Shown here piece after piece: positions 1-6,978 of a DNA stretch of 64,000 nt; within the stretch, counting starts at the first letter, position 1; the number at the start of each line of letters is the position of its first letter. The DNA lies in contig NZ_LMIT01000004.1 of assembly GCF_001428825.1 (NCBI RefSeq), positions 16,690 to 80,689 of the forward strand, written 5' to 3'. Below the pieces are notes generated by a model. That model searched no databases. It worked only from the letters and a program-made list of their open reading frames with translations, and was not told where the DNA came from. Source of the stretch: Nocardioides sp. Root240 (GTDB lineage: Bacteria; Actinomycetota; Actinomycetes; Propionibacteriales; Nocardioidaceae). The position numbers and the translations under genes are program-made.

Positions 1-36
1 CAGCCACCGAACGACTATCCAGCAGCCCGAGCCAGT

Positions 37-92
37 CCCAGCACCACGGCCAGAGGTTTCGAGGCTCGCTGGCGCTCGCACCTCAACCAGCG
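37..92. repeat. Dispersed intergenic repeat, copy 1
   Basis: The 32 bases 37-68 recur exactly at 22093-22124, and the closing CTCGCACCTCAACCAGCG (75-92) recurs at 22137-22154. Shortened copies lie at 12933-13012. A second short repeat, an 18-mer around GAGCGAAGCGAGCGCC, is at 123-140 and again at 22288-22305. The rest of bases 1-188 shows no gene. GGTT...GAGG near the left end can pair with CCTCAACC at the right end, so each copy could form a stem-loop. Function unknown. Confidence 0.75.
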
Positions 93-188
93 ACCGGGCA
101 CCAGAGACCTCGCTGGCAGCGGGCGAGCGAAGCGAGCGCCTGGACGCCAGGGGGCGGTCGGCTGGGCGCGGCCGCCGGAGCCGTCCCG

Positions 189-3100
189 TCAGGCGAACAG
201 ACCCTCCGCCAGCGGCGTCGGCGAGCCGAAGCGGTGGGCGGTGACCGCCACCGCCTGCTCGCGCAGGAAGGTCATCAGCTCGATCCGGCCGGCCTCGAGG
301 ACGGGCTGGGCGTGGAGCGCGATGTCGGCGCGACCCTCGCTCTGCTCGGCGAAGGCGGCGCGGCTGCCACCGAGCAGGCGGACGCGGGCGGGCGGCTGGG
401 TGCGCAGGACCTGCTGCCAGGCGGCGTCGTCATCGACGCGGACCCGGACGCCCAGCCTCTCGAGCAGCTGCGTGACCGCGGCCTCGAGCGGCGCGGGCGT
501 GGAGACCGTGACCTCCGAGCCGACGAGGACGCCGGCGCCGGCGACGCGGAGCAGGTCGGCGGTGTCGCCCCGCTCGTCGCGGACGGTCACCGGGATCGGC
601 AGGTGGCGCAGCACGTTCTTCTCCGCCATCAGGCCGGAGACGTCGCGCGCCACGCCGAGCTCGTCGCGCCAGGCGAGGGCGTCGGAGCCGAACGCCCGCT
701 CCAGGAAGGCGATCCGGTCCTCGGCGAGCGACAGCTTCCGGGCCGCGTCGAGGAGGCCGCGGGCCGTCGTACCGAGGGGGGCGACGGCGGTGGCGGGCGA
801 CGGGGCCCAGTCACTGAGGCCGATCAGGTAGCTCGGGCCGCCCGCCTTGGAGCCGGCACCGACGGCGGACTTCTTCCAGCCGCCGAACGGCTGGCGGCGC
901 ACGATGGCACCCACGGTGGTGCGGTTGACGTAGGCGTTGCCGGCCTCGACGCGGTCGATCCAGCGCTCGATCTCGCCACGGTCGAGGGAGTGCAGGCCGG
1001 CGGTGAGGCCGTAGTCGACCTGGTTCTGGATGGCGATCGCCTCGTCGAGGTCGTCGGCCGCGATCAGGCCGAGCACCGGGCCGAAGTACTCCGTCAGGTG
1101 GAACTCGGAGCCGCGTCGTACGCCGGTCTTCACGCCGGGCGACCAGAGCCGGCCGGTGTCGTCGAGCCGGCGCGGCTCGACCAGCCAGCTCTCGCCAGGC
1201 GCGAGCTCGGTCAGCGCCCGGAGCACCTTGCCCTGGGCGGGCTCGATGACCGGGCCCATCTGGACGGTCGGGTCGGAGGGGTAGCCGACCTTGAGCGAGG
1301 TCACCGCGTCGACGAGCTGGGTGAGGAAGCGGCGCGAGGTGGCGACCGAGCCGACGAGGATGCCGAGGGATGCGGCCGAGCACTTCTGGCCGGCGTGGCC
1401 GAACGCGGAGGTGACCAGGTCCTTGACCGCGAGGTCGAGGTCGGCGTGCGGGGTGACGACGATTGCGTTCTTGCCGCTGGTCTCCGCGAGCAGCGGCAGG
1501 TCCGGGCGGAAGCCGCGGAACAGCGAGGCGGTCTCGAAGGCGCCGGTCAGGATCAACCGGCCCACGCGCGGGTCGGCGACGAGGCGACGGCCGAGGTCGT
1601 TCTCCTCGAGGTGGACCAGCTGCAGCACGTCCCGCGGTACGCCGGCGTCCCACAGCGCCTGCACCATGACCGAGCCCGAGCGCTGGGCCTGGGTGGCCGG
1701 CTTGACGACGACCGGGCTGCCCGCGGCCAGCGCCGAGAGCACCGAACCGGCGGGGATCGCGACCGGGAAGTTCCACGGCGGCGTGACGACGGTGAGGCCG
1801 ACCGCCCGGTGCTGCGCGCCGTCGACGGCGTCGAGCTGCTCGGCCAGCAGGGCGTAGTAGTTGGCGAAGTCGATCGCCTCGGAGACCTCGGGATCGCCCT
1901 GGTCGAGGGTCTTGCCGCACTCCGCGGCCATCACCTCGAGCAGCTCGGCGCGCGCGGCCTCGAGGGTCCCCGCGGCACGACGCAGGACGGCGGCCCGCTC
2001 GGCACCCGTCAGCGCGGCCCAGGTGGTGCCCGCGGCGACCGCCGTCGCGATCACGCCGTCGAGGACGCCGGCGTCGAGGACCGTGTGCTCAGCGACGAGG
2101 TCCGCACCCGCGGTGGTCGTCGCGACCCGCTGCGTGATCGCCCGGCCCCACGCGCGGTTGGCCGGCAGGGCGGGGTCGGTGTCGGGGGTGTTGGCGAAGC
2201 CGCCCGGCGTACCGACGGCAGCGAACGGGTCACCGGTCGCCCGGTCCTGCCGGCGGTTCGGCAGCGGGACCGTGTCGTCGAGGGCGGCGAGCGAGGCGGC
2301 GAAGCGCTGCTTCTCGCGGTCGTAGAGGCGCTGGTCGTCGTGGAGGTCGAAGACCGCGGACATGAAGTTGTCCTGGCTGGCGCCCTCCTCGAGACGGCGC
2401 ACGAGGTAGGCGATCGCGACGTCGAAGTCCTTGGGGTGCACGACCGGGACATAGAGCAGGAGCCCGCCGACGGTGCGTCGTACGGCCTCGGCCTGGCCCT
2501 CGGCCATGCCCAGCAACATCTCGAACTCGATGCGGTCGCGGACGCCACGACGCCCGGCGAGGGTCCACGCGAAGGCGATGTCGAACAGGTTGTGGCCGGC
2601 GACGCCGAGCCGGACGTTGGCGACGTGCTCGGGACGCAGGGCGTAGTCGAGGACCCGCTTGTAGTTGGTGTCCGACTCCTGCTTGGTCGACCAGGTGGCG
2701 ACCGGCCAGTCGTGCAGGGACGCCTCGACGTGCTCCATCGGGAGGTTGGCGCCCTTGACCAGGCGGACCTTGATGCCCGCCCCGCCCCGGGTACGACGGG
2801 CCGCGGCCCACTCCTGCAGCCGGATCATCGCCGAGAGCGCGTCGGGCAGGTAGGCCTGCAGCACGATGCCGGCCTCCAGCTTCTCCAGCTCGGGGCGGTC
2901 GAGCAGCCGCGTGAAGACCGCGATGGTGAGCTCGAGGTCGCGGTACTCCTCCATGTCGAGGTTGATGAACTTCGGCGTCGGCGCCTCGGCCGCCAGCGTG
3001 AACAGCGGCAGCAGGCTCTGCTCGATGTGCGCGACGGCCTCGTCGAACGCCCACGGGTTGTGCGGCGGGACGGTGGCCGAGACCTTGATCGACACGTAGT

Positions 3101-3617
3101 CGACATCGGGCCGCGCGAGCAGCCGCTGGGTGCCCTCGAGCCGGCGGCCGGCCTCTCCCTCGCCGAGCACGGCCTCGCCGAGGAGGTTGATGTTGAGGTC
3201 GACGCCGCGCTCGCGGATCCGCGCGATGGAGCGGCCCAGACGCGCGTCGGTGGCGTCGACCAGGAGGTGGCCGACCATCCGGCGCAGCGCACGACGGGCG
3301 ATCGGGATGACGATGCCCGGCGCGACGACCGACAGCACGGCGCCGATCTTGACCAGCAGGCGCAGGTGCCAGGGCAGGAACCGTGGCGCGGTGCGCGCGA
3401 GCTGCTGCAGGTTGGCGGCGGCGACGGCCAGGTCCTCGGGCCGGATCACCTTGTCGACGAAGCCGACGGTGAAGTCGAGCCCGGCGGGGTCGCGCAGCAC
3501 GTCGGCCAGGCGCCGCGCGGCGGGCGCGACCGGCTGCGTGGCGGCCTCGTCGAGCCATTGCCGGACGAGGGCCTCGACGTCGGTGAGCACGGAGGTGTCG
3601 ACGCTCTGCTGGGTCAT
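189..3617 (-). CDS. putA: Bifunctional proline dehydrogenase / L-glutamate gamma-semialdehyde dehydrogenase (PutA-type)
   Basis: 1142 aa. It oxidises proline to pyrroline-5-carboxylate with FAD, then the semialdehyde to glutamate with NAD+. An N-terminal PRODH barrel (about residues 60-430) carries the KVRLVKGANLPMEHVE flavin-site motif near 282. It is followed by an aldehyde dehydrogenase domain with catalytic cysteine in GQKCSAASLG near 744 and the general-base region LAETSGKNAIVV. The length fits actinobacterial fused PutA; there is no ribbon-helix-helix DNA-binding domain, so the protein is not its own repressor. The reading frame is open further upstream, but ATG at 3617 is chosen because it begins MTQQSVDTSV just before the first conserved helix and overlaps a minimal upstream ORF by ATGA. 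The divergent LysR gene is the likely regulator. Confidence 0.93.
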   Translation of the reverse strand: MTQQSVDTSVLTDVEALVRQWLDEAATQPVAPAARRLADVLRDPAGLDFTVGFVDKVIRPEDLAVAAANLQQLARTAPRFLPWHLRLLVKIGAVLSVVAPGIVIPIARRALRRMVGHLLVDATDARLGRSIARIRERGVDLNINLLGEAVLGEGEAGRRLEGTQRLLARPDVDYVSIKVSATVPPHNPWAFDEAVAHIEQSLLPLFTLAAEAPTPKFINLDMEEYRDLELTIAVFTRLLDRPELEKLEAGIVLQAYLPDALSAMIRLQEWAAARRTRGGAGIKVRLVKGANLPMEHVEASLHDWPVATWSTKQESDTNYKRVLDYALRPEHVANVRLGVAGHNLFDIAFAWTLAGRRGVRDRIEFEMLLGMAEGQAEAVRRTVGGLLLYVPVVHPKDFDVAIAYLVRRLEEGASQDNFMSAVFDLHDDQRLYDREKQRFAASLAALDDTVPLPNRRQDRATGDPFAAVGTPGGFANTPDTDPALPANRAWGRAITQRVATTTAGADLVAEHTVLDAGVLDGVIATAVAAGTTWAALTGAERAAVLRRAAGTLEAARAELLEVMAAECGKTLDQGDPEVSEAIDFANYYALLAEQLDAVDGAQHRAVGLTVVTPPWNFPVAIPAGSVLSALAAGSPVVVKPATQAQRSGSVMVQALWDAGVPRDVLQLVHLEENDLGRRLVADPRVGRLILTGAFETASLFRGFRPDLPLLAETSGKNAIVVTPHADLDLAVKDLVTSAFGHAGQKCSAASLGILVGSVATSRRFLTQLVDAVTSLKVGYPSDPTVQMGPVIEPAQGKVLRALTELAPGESWLVEPRRLDDTGRLWSPGVKTGVRRGSEFHLTEYFGPVLGLIAADDLDEAIAIQNQVDYGLTAGLHSLDRGEIERWIDRVEAGNAYVNRTTVGAIVRRQPFGGWKKSAVGAGSKAGGPSYLIGLSDWAPSPATAVAPLGTTARGLLDAARKLSLAEDRIAFLERAFGSDALAWRDELGVARDVSGLMAEKNVLRHLPIPVTVRDERGDTADLLRVAGAGVLVGSEVTVSTPAPLEAAVTQLLERLGVRVRVDDDAAWQQVLRTQPPARVRLLGGSRAAFAEQSEGRADIALHAQPVLEAGRIELMTFLREQAVAVTAHRFGSPTPLAEGLFA

Positions 3618-3625
3618 GTGCTCAT
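3614..3625 (-). promoter_or_regulatory. Possible three-codon upstream ORF overlapping the putA start
   Basis: On the minus strand a G-rich Shine-Dalgarno-like run (GGGGGGTGACC) precedes ATG-AGC-ACA-TGA. The TGA shares ATGA with the putA start codon at 3617. This geometry would allow termination-reinitiation coupling. It could also be chance, since a 4-codon ORF has little statistical weight. Confidence 0.3.
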
Positions 3626-3656
3626 GGTCACCCCCCGCTATCCTTTGGGAAAAGCG

Positions 3657-3673
3657 ATCAATTCTTAATCGAT
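3657..3673. promoter_or_regulatory. Imperfect palindrome in the putA/lysR intergenic region (candidate LysR operator)
   Basis: ATCAATT-CTT-AATCGAT is a 7-3-7 inverted repeat with one mismatch, of the ATC-N11-GAT type typical of LysR-type sites. It lies midway between the two divergent starts and is AT-rich against a very GC-rich background. It is the best candidate for the binding site of the adjacent regulator. Confidence 0.5.
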
Positions 3674-3689
3674 CCCGTAAGGCGTGCTG

Positions 3690-4613
3690 ATGAATCTCCG
3701 GGCCGACCTGCTCGACGTACGGCGCCTGCGGCTGCTGCACGAGCTGAGCCGGCGCGGCACCCTCGCCGAGGTCGCCGAAGCGCTGCACCAGAGCCCGTCG
3801 TCGGTGTCGCAGGCGCTGACGCAGCTGGAGCGCGAGGTCGGCGTACCGCTGCTGGAGAAGGCGGGCCGCCGCGTTCGGCTGACCCCCGCCGCCGAGATCC
3901 TCGTCGACCACACCGCCGTGATCCTGCAGCGCCTCGAGCTCGCCGCCTCCGAGGTCGCGACCCAGGACCACCGGGCGTCCGGCACCGTGCGCGTCGCCGT
4001 CTTCCAGTCCGCGGCGTCGGCCTTCATGCCGCAGATGCTGACCGAGCTCGCCGCCCGGCACCCCCGGCTGCGCGTGACCATGTCGCAGCGCGAGCCCGAG
4101 CAGGCGCTCTACGAGACCTGGATGCGCGAGTTCGACCTCGTCGTCGCCGAGGAGTACCCCGGCCACGCCGCCCGCCTCTACCCCGACCTCGACCGCGAGC
4201 CCCTCACGACCGACCTGCTCCGGCTCGCCGTACCCCCGTCGGGGGATCCGTGGTCGTCGGTCCGCTCGGTCGCCGACGCCGCCGACCTCCCCTGGACCAT
4301 GGAGCCCGCCGGCACCGCGTCGCGGCACTGGGCCGAGCAGCTGTGCCGCCAGGCCGGCTTCGAGCCCGACGTCCGCTTCGAGACCGACGACCTCGAGGCC
4401 CAGATCGCCCTGATCGAGAGCGGCAACGCCGTCGCGATCCTCCCCGACCTGATGCGGGTACGACGCCGGCCCGACGTCCGCGTCGTCGACGTCGACCCCC
4501 GGCGGAGGTCGGTGTTCACCGCGACCCGCTCGGCCATCGCCGGCACGCCGGCGATCCGGGCCTGCCGCGAGGCGCTGGCGTCCGTCGTACCGGAGCACCT
4601 GAGCGTGGAGTGA
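3690..4613 (+). CDS. LysR-family transcriptional regulator, probable putA regulator
   Basis: 307 aa. An N-terminal winged HTH (about residues 4-62) contains AEVAEALHQSPSSVSQALTQ and the linker LEREVGVPLLEKAGRRVRLT, followed by a substrate-binding-like effector domain starting near VRVAVFQSAASAFMPQML. ATG at 3690 is preferred over the in-frame GTG at 3684 because GTAAGG lies about 7 nt upstream of it. It is divergent from putA with about 70 bp between starts, the classic arrangement for a LysR activator and its target, so regulation of proline catabolism is inferred. The effector is unknown. Its stop codon is followed within 2 bp by the tRNA array on the other strand. Confidence 0.88.
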   Translation: MNLRADLLDVRRLRLLHELSRRGTLAEVAEALHQSPSSVSQALTQLEREVGVPLLEKAGRRVRLTPAAEILVDHTAVILQRLELAASEVATQDHRASGTVRVAVFQSAASAFMPQMLTELAARHPRLRVTMSQREPEQALYETWMREFDLVVAEEYPGHAARLYPDLDREPLTTDLLRLAVPPSGDPWSSVRSVADAADLPWTMEPAGTASRHWAEQLCRQAGFEPDVRFETDDLEAQIALIESGNAVAILPDLMRVRRRPDVRVVDVDPRRRSVFTATRSAIAGTPAIRACREALASVVPEHLSVE

Positions 4614-4614
4614 G

Positions 4615-4686
4615 TCCCACCGGGAGGAGTCGAACCTCCGTCTCGACGTTCGTAGCGTCGCGTCGTGTCCGTTGGACCACGGCGGG
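4615..4686 (-). tRNA. tRNA-Arg(ACG), atypical
   Basis: Cloverleaf read on the minus strand: acceptor CCCGCCG pairs with CGGTGGG (one G-U), anticodon stem CGACG/CGTCG, loop CTACGAA with anticodon ACG, T-arm GGAGG-TTCGACT-CCTCC, discriminator A. The D-arm (GTC...GAC) is weak and lacks the usual bacterial TAGCTCA...GAGC look. CCA is not encoded. It is the promoter-distal member of the array. Confidence 0.8.
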
Positions 4687-4712
4687 TTGTGTGGATGGGT
4701 CGGGTTGTGGCG

Positions 4713-4796
4713 TGCCCGCCCCCGGAGTCGAACCGGGATGTCCCGAAGGACACGGCGTCCTGAGCGCCGCGCGTCTACCTGTTCCGCCAGGCGGGC
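4713..4796 (-). tRNA. tRNA-Leu(CAG)
   Basis: 84-nt class II tRNA. Acceptor GCCCGCC/GGCGGGC, the standard Leu D-region GGCGGAA..GGTAGACGCG, anticodon loop CTCAGGA (anticodon CAG), long variable arm GTCCTTCGGGAC, T-arm CCGGTTCGACTCCGG, discriminator A. This is the most conventional member of the array. It is 26 bp from the Arg gene. CCA is not encoded. Confidence 0.9.
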
Positions 4797-4799
4797 CTG

Positions 4800-4883
4800 T
4801 GCTCACCGAGGGAGTCGAACCCTCACGTCCCGAAGGACCCCGCGCCCTCAACGCGGTCCGTCTACCTGTTCCGGCAGGTGAGC
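4800..4883 (-). tRNA. tRNA-Leu(GAG)
   Basis: 84-nt class II tRNA with acceptor GCTCACC/GGTGAGC, anticodon stem CCGCG/CGCGG around loop TTGAGGG (anticodon GAG), long variable arm GTCCTTCGGGAC identical to that of the neighbouring Leu(CAG) gene, T-arm GAGGG-TTCGACT-CCCTC, and discriminator A. Only 3 bp separate it from the Leu(CAG) gene. Confidence 0.88.
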
Positions 4884-4895
4884 CCTGCTGTGTCG

Positions 4896-4979
4896 TGGAA
4901 GGCGGAGGAGTCGAACCTCATGGCCGTGACCACGAACCGGGTAGCAACCGGTCGCCGGGCCACCCCGACGTCACCTTCC
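4896..4979 (-). tRNA. tRNA-Ser(GCT)-like, divergent
   Basis: 84 nt. Acceptor GGAAGGT/GCCTTCC (one U-G), anticodon stem ACCGG/CCGGT with loop TTGCTAC (anticodon GCT), variable-arm stem CGTG-GT-CACG. Oddities: the first T-stem pair is a T-C mismatch, position 38 is C, and the discriminator is A where bacterial tRNA-Ser normally has G. It may be poorly charged or non-functional. Confidence 0.65.
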
Positions 4980-4983
4980 TGGG

Positions 4984-5071
4984 CGGAGGAGGCGAGGATC
5001 GAACTCGCACGCCCCATGGGGCCTTCCGTCCTCGAAACGGCTGCCGCCGCCGGCCGTCGGCTGGCTCCTCC
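4984..5071 (-). tRNA. tRNA-Ser(CGA)
   Basis: 88-nt class II tRNA. Perfect acceptor GGAGGAG/CTCCTCC, anticodon loop TTCGAGG (anticodon CGA), strong variable arm GCCCC-AT-GGGGC, T-arm GCGAG-TTCGATC-CTCGC, and the G discriminator expected of Ser. The D-arm is very GC-rich and irregular. It lies 4 bp from the Ser(GCT)-like gene. Confidence 0.8.
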
Positions 5072-5157
5072 TGGGTGCGCCGGCAGGACCCGAACCTGCG
5101 ATGCCTGAAGGCCACGGGGCGACAGCCCGCTGCACTGGCCGCCGTGCGACCGACGCA
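5072..5157 (-). tRNA. Class II tRNA-like gene with GTC (Asp) anticodon and encoded CCA
   Basis: Acceptor TGCGTCG/CGGCGCA starts with a T-A pair. D-stem GCAC/GTGC, anticodon stem GCGGG/CCCGT with loop CTGTCGC (anticodon GTC), then a 14-nt variable arm (GCCT-TCA-GGC) that normal tRNA-Asp never has, T-arm GCAGG-TTCGGGT-CCTGC, discriminator C, and CCA at 5072-5074 abutting the Ser(CGA) gene. It is probably a degenerate or recoded tRNA; its amino acid identity cannot be told from sequence. Confidence 0.6.
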
Positions 5158-5197
5158 TGTGTCCGCTGTTGAGTTGTGTTTCCGCCCCGACATGCAG

Positions 5198-5241
5198 AAG
5201 GGCCGCCCCGGCGAGGCTGTGCCTCGGCTGGAGCGGCCCTT
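5198..5241 (-). terminator. Terminator-like hairpin between the short ORF and the tRNA array
   Basis: AAGGGCCGC (5198-5206) pairs with GCGGCCCTT (5233-5241), with further pairing inside (GAGGC/GCCTC). On the minus strand it lies 24 bp downstream of the short ORF stop and 40 bp upstream of the first tRNA. It resembles the hairpin after tRNA-Thr at 6525-6564, with the same CCTTCTGC trailer. It has no T-tract. It could terminate, or attenuate, transcription into the array. Confidence 0.55.
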
Positions 5242-5265
5242 GCTGGCGGGACCCGTGGGCGGGAC

Positions 5266-5379
5266 CTACGTCAGGAGCGGCTCCGTGGAGTCCAGCTGCG
5301 AGCTGCGAAGGAGGGCAGCGCGCAGCGCACGGTCCGCGAGGTCGCGGACCGTGGTGCTGGAGCTCCGACAGGTCGTCAT
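5266..5379 (-). CDS. Possible leaderless short ORF (37 aa), candidate leader peptide
   Basis: The ORF starts at ATG 5379 (MTTCRSSSTTVRDLADRALR...) and ends LDSTEPLLT. There is no Shine-Dalgarno, but a TACGGT -10-like hexamer sits exactly 7 nt upstream of the ATG, as in leaderless actinobacterial mRNAs. The peptide is rich in Leu (7), Ser (6) and Arg (5), the amino acids of most tRNAs encoded downstream. It is followed by the 5198-5241 hairpin and then the tRNA array, so a leader-peptide role is conceivable. I do not recognise the sequence, and coding status is unproven. Confidence 0.35.
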   Translation of the reverse strand: MTTCRSSSTTVRDLADRALRAALLRSSQLDSTEPLLT

Positions 5380-5386
5380 GCGGGCA

Positions 5387-5392
5387 ACCGTA
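5387..5392 (-). promoter_or_regulatory. Candidate -10 element for the short ORF / tRNA array
   Basis: TACGGT (TANNNT class) on the minus strand, 7 nt before ATG 5379. A weak -35 candidate TTGGCG lies 19 nt further upstream. It would place the transcription start at the A of the ATG. Confidence 0.35.
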
Positions 5393-5503
5393 GACGCAAC
5401 GATCAGGCGTCCGCCAACGATTTCCTCTCCCGACGGCGGGAGGTCAGCGTCGCGGCGCGGGAGGCGCGACCTTGCGCGAGGCCGACACACCCGCACGCCG
5501 GCG

Positions 5504-6496
5504 CTACAACCCGAAGGCGCCGCGCATGTCGCGCGCGCCGACCCCGTTGGCCAGCGGGTCGACGCCGACCAGCTCGGCCATGAACCGGTGGAGGGAGTAG
5601 TGGTCGAGCCGACGGTCGACCACCTTGTGCCGCAGCCACGGCGTGAGAACGGCCGTGAGCACGGTGTTGCCCGCGTGTCGGTCGTCCTCGTCGGCCGTGA
5701 CGACGACCACCAGGCGCCCCGTCCGGAAGTCCGTGCTGGCCAGCACCGGCGCGAGCGAGGCGGCGAGCCACTCGTCCGCGGCTGCCAGCGACCCGTCGTG
5801 CGCGTCGTGGACCAGGTTGGGGACGAGCAGGCCCACGTCGGGCAACCGGTTGGACCGCGCGTCGTCCGCGAAGTGCTGCGTGCTGACGTCGAACCGCGCG
5901 CAGTTGCGGCGGTCTGCGGGGAAGTAGGTCCACGGGTTGTGCCGCACGGCGTAGTCGCCGTGGTTCTCCAGCGCGCACGGCGACGGCATCGACTCGGCGT
6001 ACGTCCGCGCCGTACGTCCGGCGCGGATCGCGCGCGCGAACACGTTGTCGGCCGGGCCGACCTTCGGCGCGTTGCGTGACGGCGAGCGGTCGTCGGTGAC
6101 CGAGAACATCGACCCGCCCACGATCGCGAGGTAGTTCGGCTCGCTGGGGTGCACCAGGGCGCTCCACCGGGTCGCCATCCCGTAGCGGTGGGCCAGGCGG
6201 GCCAGGTGCGGCATCTGCGCCAGCATCTGGTCCCGGGAGTGGTTCTCCTCGATCACCACGAGGACCTTGCTGGGCCTGGTGAGCGGCGCCGCGGTCGGAG
6301 CCGGCGTGGCCGATGTCGCCGACGGCCCCGGCCTGGCGCCGTCACTCGCCCTCCCGCTCGGAGACGTGGTGAGGGTGGGGACTCCTGCACTGGCGGGCGG
6401 CGACGTCGCGTGCGACCGGCTGGTGGTCCCGGCGCCTCCGCACCCGGCCAGCAGACACGCGACGACCAGAGCGCCGAGTGGCGCGCTTCTCTTCAC
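5504..6496 (-). CDS. Lipoprotein phosphoesterase (acid phosphatase / phospholipase C-like family)
   Basis: 330 aa. Lipoprotein signal with lipobox LLAGC (Cys19), then a Ser/Thr/Pro/Ala-rich linker to about residue 72. The catalytic domain follows with the family motifs VLVVIEENHSRDQML, HPSEPNYLAIVGG and the late acidic metal site VVVVTADEDDRHAGNT. This matches the alkaline-phosphatase-superfamily phosphoesterases (PF04185 type) that hydrolyse phosphate mono- or diesters outside the membrane. The substrate is not deducible. It is monocistronic: tRNA-Thr lies upstream and the short ORF downstream on the same strand. Its start is about 30 bp beyond the tRNA-Thr terminator, so it has its own promoter. 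Confidence 0.85.
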   Translation of the reverse strand: MKRSAPLGALVVACLLAGCGGAGTTSRSHATSPPASAGVPTLTTSPSGRASDGARPGPSATSATPAPTAAPLTRPSKVLVVIEENHSRDQMLAQMPHLARLAHRYGMATRWSALVHPSEPNYLAIVGGSMFSVTDDRSPSRNAPKVGPADNVFARAIRAGRTARTYAESMPSPCALENHGDYAVRHNPWTYFPADRRNCARFDVSTQHFADDARSNRLPDVGLLVPNLVHDAHDGSLAAADEWLAASLAPVLASTDFRTGRLVVVVTADEDDRHAGNTVLTAVLTPWLRHKVVDRRLDHYSLHRFMAELVGVDPLANGVGARDMRGAFGL

Positions 6497-6524
6497 GAGC
6501 CAGACCCTAGACCCGCCCCAACGC

Positions 6525-6564
6525 AGAAGGCCCTCCGCGCAGCGTGCTGCTGTCAGAGGGCCTT
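6525..6564 (-). terminator. Hairpin terminator downstream of tRNA-Thr
   Basis: AAGGCCCTC (6525-6533) and GAGGGCCTT (6556-6564) form a 9-bp stem starting 5 bp past the tRNA-Thr 3' end on the minus strand. It has no long T-run, as is usual for high-GC actinobacteria. Confidence 0.65.
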
Positions 6565-6569
6565 GCCGG

Positions 6570-6642
6570 AGCCGCCTGTCGGAATCGAACCGACGACCTA
6601 GTCATTACGAGTGACTCGCTCTACCGACTGAGCTAAGGCGGC
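6570..6642 (-). tRNA. tRNA-Thr(CGT)
   Basis: 73-nt canonical cloverleaf: acceptor GCCGCCT/AGGCGGC, D-arm TAGCTCAGTCGGTAGAGC, anticodon loop CTCGTAA (anticodon CGT), T-arm GTCGG-TTCGATT-CCGAC, discriminator T. CCA is not encoded. In contrast to the array at 4615-5157 it is conventional in every arm. Confidence 0.95.
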
Positions 6643-6715
6643 GTGCCGCCCGAGGGCGACCGCGGAAGCATACCGGCGGGAGCGAGACGACCGCGAATCG
6701 GCCCGGTCCGGAGGG

Positions 6716-6877
6716 TCAGGCGGCGGGGACGATCCGCTCCTCGAGGTGGGTGCCGGTGGCGCCGCACCAGCAGGTGAAGGTGATCAGGAAGCCGTCGAGG
6801 TGGTTCTCGAGGGCCGTGACCTGGTCGTTGAAGATGAGCTCGCGGCGGCCGCAGGACGGGCAGTCGTGGGTGAACAT
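6716..6877 (-). CDS. Small zinc-ribbon-like protein
   Basis: 53 aa from ATG 6877, chosen because AGGAGG lies 5 nt upstream. Two cysteine pairs, CPSC (Cys6/Cys9) and CWC (Cys36/Cys38), suggest one bound zinc. The middle segment (ELIFNDQVTALENHLDGF) contains a short predicted helix. I know of no assigned function; such proteins are common as lone small genes in actinobacteria. It diverges from the LysR gene at 6979, with 101 bp between starts. Confidence 0.75.
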   Translation of the reverse strand: MFTHDCPSCGRRELIFNDQVTALENHLDGFLITFTCWCGATGTHLEERIVPAA

Positions 6878-6978
6878 GGAGGCCTCCTCGGGCATCGCGT
6901 CGTGGTGTACCTCCATTCTCCGAAACGTCGGATCAAAGGGGTAGGCTCTCTTTCCTGACGCTTCTCAAGGGAATCCCT

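Noticed and set aside
234..3668. Plus-strand open frame of over 1100 codons opposite putA
   Set aside because: It is antisense to a clearly recognised enzyme, has low-complexity Gly/Arg/Asp-rich composition typical of GC-rich shadow frames and no motif.
4896..4979. Selenocysteine tRNA
   Set aside because: An 8-bp acceptor could be drawn, but the anticodon is GCT, not TCA.
4615..5157. Integration site of a mobile element at a tRNA gene
   Set aside because: No integrase, no tRNA-end duplication and no composition shift seen within the window next to the array.
5266..5496. 76-codon version of the short ORF ahead of the tRNA array
   Set aside because: The first 39 codons are Arg-rich low-complexity sequence with no start signal; only the ATG at 5379 has a promoter-like element at leaderless spacing.
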